Of a DNA stretch of 64,000 nt, positions 61,001 to 64,000 are shown piece by piece. How positions within the stretch are numbered: position 1 is the first letter of the stretch; the number at the start of each line of letters is the position of its first letter. Location: positions 124,001 through 188,000 of the forward strand of contig JAJVIM010000027.1 in NCBI GenBank assembly GCA_022071955.1, given 5' to 3'. The position numbers were made by a program, and so were the translations under genes. Below the pieces are notes generated by a model. The model was not told the origin of the DNA. It ran no database searches and saw only the letters and a list, made by a program, of their open reading frames with translations. Source of the DNA: Anaerolineae bacterium (lineage in GTDB: Bacteria > Chloroflexota > Anaerolineae > 4572-78 > J111).

Positions 61001-62069
61001 GGTAGCCATCGCCGCTAAAGTCGGCGGCGGCGGCCCGCCAGACGCCATCGTTGGTGTCAAACTGGTCATATTCGGCAAAGGCATTGCTGCCGTTATATTG
61101 ATAAAGGTAGTTTTTGCCGGTAAACCCGTAACTTCCCCCGTTGGGTGTTGAACTGCCGGCAAAGGTATATTCCCCGCCGACCAACAACTCCAGATAACCG
61201 TTGCTGTTGCCATCAAAATCGGCCCATTGCACACTTTCTGCCGGGTGAGCGCTGCCATTCCAGAGCATTTCAAATTGACCCTGCCCTTTGTTGCGGTAAA
61301 CAAATACACCGCCGTCCCAGGAAACCAGAGCCAGGTCCAGATCGCCGTCGTTATCAAAATCACCCCAATCCATATCCGATGTGCCGCCCACCGGCCCGCT
61401 TTTGGTGCACAATTCTGGGGCCGCCGACAGGGAAAAATGGCCCAGTTGCTCGATGGGGCGCTGGGCGACAGTGGTGATTAATTCCAGGGGGGTACTAAAA
61501 TCAGAACCCGGCGTGTTGTCGGTGAGTTTGTAAATGAGCGAGGCCTGGTTGCTGAACTGGCTGCCCACCGGCTGGCACAGCACTTGCGCCCTAAATTGCA
61601 GACTTAGAGGGAATGTTTGGGGTAAGGCCGAACCGGAAACAAACGTCCATTTTACTTTGGTTGGCTGCGAAATCACCACCGTGCCGCCGCTGCGAATGGT
61701 AACGGTGGTGGTGGTCACCTCGATGCTGCAATTGCCAACTTGGGTGAGGCATTCGGCGTTGGCTAAAACTCCGGCCGGAAGCAGGTCTTCAACGTAAATT
61801 TCTTTGACGCTGGCGCCGCTGTTGGCAATGGTCAGGGTGTAAGTGATCCAATCGCCATTGTAAACGGTGGTGGCCCCGGCCTGCGCAATGGACAAACCGG
61901 CATACAGCGGCCTGGCCGGCGGCGCAGGTGCATCCCCGGTTTGGTTTGTAACACCGATATCGGCTTGAGCCGGAGAGATGGTGGTGAACGTATCCCACAC
62001 CGGCAGCCATAGCAGCAAGGTTGCAGAAGTTATAATAAGAAATTTAACGGTGTTTTTATAAGAGATCAT
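58026..62069 (-). CDS. Large secreted FG-GAP/VCBS-repeat protein with DUF11, PKD and FN3 domains
   Basis: 1347 residues with a signal peptide (YKNTVKFLIITSATLLLWLPVW ... AQA). Order: a DUF11-type repeat (about 50-160; LSIAQAGATTVYNGDWITYTLTIANSGA), about fourteen FG-GAP units (about 230-980), each built on D-x-D-x-DG-x-x-D-L-A as in DYDGDGDLDLAVAY, which bind calcium in beta-propellers, a PKD-like domain (about 1160-1240; TYTWDFGG, HTITMTVSQ), and a C-terminal FN3-like domain ending SYYSAPCP. Exported, likely cell-surface adhesion or matrix protein. The next gene has a similar FN3 end. Confidence 0.9.
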   Translation of the reverse strand: MISYKNTVKFLIITSATLLLWLPVWDTFTTISPAQADIGVTNQTGDAPAPPARPLYAGLSIAQAGATTVYNGDWITYTLTIANSGASVKEIYVEDLLPAGVLANAECLTQVGNCSIEVTTTTVTIRSGGTVVISQPTKVKWTFVSGSALPQTFPLSLQFRAQVLCQPVGSQFSNQASLIYKLTDNTPGSDFSTPLELITTVAQRPIEQLGHFSLSAAPELCTKSGPVGGTSDMDWGDFDNDGDLDLALVSWDGGVFVYRNKGQGQFEMLWNGSAHPAESVQWADFDGNSNGYLELLVGGEYTFAGSSTPNGGSYGFTGKNYLYQYNGSNAFAEYDQFDTNDGVWRAAAADFSGDGYPDLAMLNYWGGCTVHLYKNDQTGKFNRSDPGSTADSYCLLGPPYDDTPNAHSAAWGDVDDDGDPDLAVGFNYDDYLTGDVTSTLRVYLNNAGVLASASYIELENVLNPTENFTSAQDLAWGDYDGDGDLDLAVAYSSERYYFISTAYGGWRVYRNDGGSFALAFSVSTPNPVGALDWADFDGDGQIELIVAEANNVPQIYKYSGGAFSLLQSLAIAGKGPVMAIRGVDFDNEGDLDIAFTNFLAENWIFSNKAPFLQQFAKGLVSSFVSYSIDWGDVNNDGSLDLLYGTNSPTKLYHNTGEGTFFGATSFSPNPLARSAALGDVDGDGDLDMILGPNGRNFLYRNNSGVFSALPTWIATPSDNTYGQFFADINQDNLGRPDLVVGNNGDANRLYINMGSTLNPNPAWESPQADSTHNIAWGYLNNDILPDLAAADNDQGVRIYRNTAYDSFALAQTLSVSAARGVAWGDYDGDGDMDLAVGRYGQPNQLYQNNNGTLSLVWTAAVARDTTSVAWGDWNNDGDLDLAVGNFNQKDQVYDNLGSTISQVNLVWLWEAAANYKTTALRWIDYDYDGDLDLSLSQETVNDPNGIYENTTVAAAHQVADFTDRVLLPLTPPYVSIRQPGNPDQVFKRSNKAISSTLTVPIVISAFDPDTSRQFNSNLTGNKLKITRYQYSLDGGGRWYNATVTPTLGLLTPSRRGLTYTTQWLAGQDMTGNNPNQAVSDDVRFRITVSQQNTPSLVNQIAGPTQRVIAGATSPPFRVRNISCIWPEDPYITTVQPAPPITLGTSVRFWGATQQWDEHSAGITYTWDFGGSTALGEFVDHSFTTTGTHTITMTVSQPPCPNTRLDFVTTAVVVTGTAVTNPGSHFTYLPMIVKSGAGSTSLPETSTPPLLAASMALPQITGLRGNVELSGTVLHWDAALPAGDSGGYRVYRAKAGTINYEIAAELPASETRFTDGTHTCGSAYFVTVYNEHSESYPSTASYYSAPCP

Positions 62070-62091
62070 GGTTCACACCATTGGTTGTTGA

Positions 62092-63975
62092 CTACGGGCA
62101 GGCTGTGCTATACCAGCTATTTAAACTGGCCGGCGATTCAAGGCTGCTGCCGGATACATTTTTATAAACGGCCACAACGTAATAACCTCTCCCGCAGGTA
62201 GGGGTTACTGAGTCGACATATTGTTTGGGACTGTCTGCGGTGAGCGTGCTTTCATTGGCAATCACGCTGTAACTGCCGCCCGGCACCGACGCCCGGTAAA
62301 CCCGGAAACCCTGAATGGTATCCTTGTTGGGGTCGCTGTTCCACTGCCACAAAATAGTGTTTTGGCCGGCAGACGTATTTTCTACCCCGGTGACGGTGTG
62401 CGGCGGGTCCGGCGGCGGCGGATCAACCACAGTCACTTCAATAGAGGTGGTGGTGCGTTTGCTTTCGCTGTTTTCGGCAATCAGGCGGTAGTTTCTGGTT
62501 GTCCCCGCATTGGGCACCGTTACCAGCAAAACCGATTGGCCGGAGGGGTCAACCTCAGCCGATGCACCGTCATCGGGTACAAAAGTGATTTTGGCCGCCT
62601 GATTCACTTCCCACTCAAAAGTGACGGTGGTGTTTTCCTGCACCTGATACCGGCGCGGGTTGCTGCCGCCCTGGTCAACCACTTTGGGCGAGCCGGGGGC
62701 AGAAATTACAAACCGGTTGATGGTGGCCGGTGGAATGGGGGTGGCCGTGGCCGGCAAAGGCGTGCTGGTGGGGGCCGGCGTAGTGGTGGGCGTCGGTTCG
62801 TTAACGGTGATGTCCAACGTGGAGCTGGTCTTTTTATCCTGATTGTAGGCGGTTAAAACAAACAGGGTTGAGTCAGATACGGTCATCGTCAGCGAGCCTT
62901 CGCTGGGCTGGCCGGTGATGGGGCTGTTTAGCGTTGGCCCGCTGACCTCAACATTGGTCACTTCGCCCGAAACGGCCCAACTGAGCTTCACCTGATCGGT
63001 TGCGCCTTTGAGCAAAATCAAGCTGGTGGGGTCGCCGGTAAAAAATTTGATCTGCGGCGCGTCCGGTTCCGGGGTGGCGGTGGGGGCCGGCGTTACCCAC
63101 ACGGTGATGCTTTGCGGTTTGGCCGCCGATGGCCCATTAGAGGCATTGAGCACGTAATTGGTGGTTTCCAGCGGCGCCTGGCTGATGGTTTGCGAGGCCG
63201 GCAGGCCATCGCCAATGCCCAATACGCTCACCTTGTCTGTGCCATCTACGGCCCATTCAATGGTGGTGCTTTCGCCGGCGACAATGGCGGGCGGGTTGGC
63301 AAAAAAGCTGACAATGGCCGGCGTTGGCAGCGGTGTGGGTGTTGGCGAAGCCACTTTGATAATAAAGGGATCAGACCGGATGGGCGTGGCAATATAGGGG
63401 TTGCTGGCTTCCAGATAGTAGGTGGTTTCGCGGTCCAGCGGGCCGGTATCCAGCGAGCCGCTGCTGCCCGGCAGCGGTTTGGGATTGCCATCGGCCTGGT
63501 TGATCAGCGCAACCGAATCAGCGCCCTCAACCTGCCACGAGAGCAGCACATTTTGGCCGGTGACAATAGCTTCTTTATCGCCGCCAAAGGCATTAATTAT
63601 CGGCGGCACGGGCGTGAGGATGATAGATACCGTGCGCGGTTCTGCGCCAAACCAGGTGGGGTTCAGCCGCGAGAGCCAGTTATCGGCTTTGAGTTGATAG
63701 CTGGCGTTGGCGGTGGGCACCACGGTCACGCTGCCTTGCGGGCTGTCGAGCGCTTCCGCCCCCAGTTCGGGGATGGTTAGCCGGGCAAACGGTGAACCCT
63801 TCCAGTTTAACGTGGCCGATTGGCCGGCCACCAGCACTTTTTTGGTGGAGCCATCGACATTGAACATGTTGATGCGCGGTTTAAAGATGATTACAATCAA
63901 GACCATCAATATCAAACCAAAAAGCAGCAGCAGCAGCGGCCCAATCAGCGGCGCGGTTTTTAACCGGCCCAGCAT
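62092..63975 (-). CDS. Membrane-anchored Ig/FN3-repeat protein, possibly 5' partial
   Basis: 627 visible residues. Helix PLIGPLLLLLFGLILMVLIVIIF (about 10-32) anchors an extracellular chain of four or five Ig-like modules that share INAF/ISFFA, V-x-G-x-x-V-x-LSW and TTYYLEA, separated by TPTPLPTP-type linkers, then a C-terminal FN3 (TILWQWNSDPNKDTIQGFRVYRA) ending WYSTACP. No ribosome site is seen before ATG 63975 and the frame stays open to the window edge (ESTQSPRS), so the true start may lie outside. 22 bp from the FG-GAP gene and co-directional; both close with the same type of domain. Confidence 0.82.
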   Translation of the reverse strand: MLGRLKTAPLIGPLLLLLFGLILMVLIVIIFKPRINMFNVDGSTKKVLVAGQSATLNWKGSPFARLTIPELGAEALDSPQGSVTVVPTANASYQLKADNWLSRLNPTWFGAEPRTVSIILTPVPPIINAFGGDKEAIVTGQNVLLSWQVEGADSVALINQADGNPKPLPGSSGSLDTGPLDRETTYYLEASNPYIATPIRSDPFIIKVASPTPTPLPTPAIVSFFANPPAIVAGESTTIEWAVDGTDKVSVLGIGDGLPASQTISQAPLETTNYVLNASNGPSAAKPQSITVWVTPAPTATPEPDAPQIKFFTGDPTSLILLKGATDQVKLSWAVSGEVTNVEVSGPTLNSPITGQPSEGSLTMTVSDSTLFVLTAYNQDKKTSSTLDITVNEPTPTTTPAPTSTPLPATATPIPPATINRFVISAPGSPKVVDQGGSNPRRYQVQENTTVTFEWEVNQAAKITFVPDDGASAEVDPSGQSVLLVTVPNAGTTRNYRLIAENSESKRTTTSIEVTVVDPPPPDPPHTVTGVENTSAGQNTILWQWNSDPNKDTIQGFRVYRASVPGGSYSVIANESTLTADSPKQYVDSVTPTCGRGYYVVAVYKNVSGSSLESPASLNSWYSTACP

Positions 63976-64000
63976 TGAGCGCGGTGATTGCGTGCTTTCT

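Overview
The window looks like a chromosomal segment of an uncultured Chloroflexota bacterium, probably Anaerolineae-like. This is inferred from the mix of giant Ser/Thr-kinase/ATPase/histidine-kinase proteins, FG-GAP and Ig/FN3 secreted proteins, bacterial-SH3 fusions and P-T-rich linkers, not from a marker gene. Coding density is high. No rRNA, complete tRNA or CRISPR array was seen. Both ends cut genes: a P-type metal ATPase on the left and an Ig/FN3 protein on the right, which has no visible start signal.

Layout. (1) 1-9.5 kb: metal ATPase tail, then a TetR-led efflux operon with the gene content of the E. coli cecR-ybhGFSR locus: one ABC-2 permease, a 56-residue small gene, two ABC ATPases overlapping by ATGA, and two HlyD-type proteins, the second ending in two SH3 domains. 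(2) 9.7-15.7 kb: PRC-barrel-like protein, Crp/Fnr regulator, a GH18-like protein that lacks the catalytic Glu, a small membrane protein and a two-module FtsX/MacB permease. (3) 15.8-18.6 kb: a structured RNA/attenuator candidate, then a perfect CRP-type palindrome centred 41.5 bp before the inferred transcription start of a two-gene haem-copper oxidase/NO-reductase-like operon. Its catalytic subunit has Asp where the usual His metal ligand sits, and its subunit II has lost CuA. (4) 18.6-20.9 kb: mobile-DNA zone with an IS3/IS630 chimeric transposase carrying two poly-A frameshift sites, a tRNA 3' fragment and a 21-bp terminator hairpin. (5) 20.9-30 kb: a 2345-residue hybrid kinase whose N-terminal kinase domain is catalytically dead, a second REC-histidine kinase, and an OmpR-type regulator. 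(6) 30.2-44 kb: sugar block with an RclC-like DUF417 protein, GH63 glucosidase, glucose dehydrogenase, cyclase-family hydrolase, GMC oxidoreductase, DUF2721 protein, secreted protein, glycogen debranching enzyme, a type II NADH dehydrogenase with an added membrane domain, and a membrane protein built from repeats of that same domain. (7) 44-50 kb: a decayed Rsb-type partner-switch module flanked by a 54-bp inverted repeat, a hybrid kinase with a deleted second receiver, a MITE-like hairpin, a Cys-rich protein and a PHP phosphoesterase. (8) 50-58 kb: GntR-controlled glycerol operon with an unrecognised membrane protein, glpK, glpD and an FAD-linked oxidase, followed by a HAD phosphatase and a truncated LacI head. 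(9) 58-64 kb: two large secreted or anchored repeat proteins on the minus strand.

How it may fit together: the sugar block could release glucose from storage glucans or small glucosides, oxidise it, and pass electrons to quinone through NDH-2. The glycerol operon likewise feeds quinone through GlpD. The NOR-like operon would be a quinol-consuming terminal or detoxifying branch under a Crp/Fnr regulator, for which the gene at 10159 is a local candidate. These links are inference from gene content.
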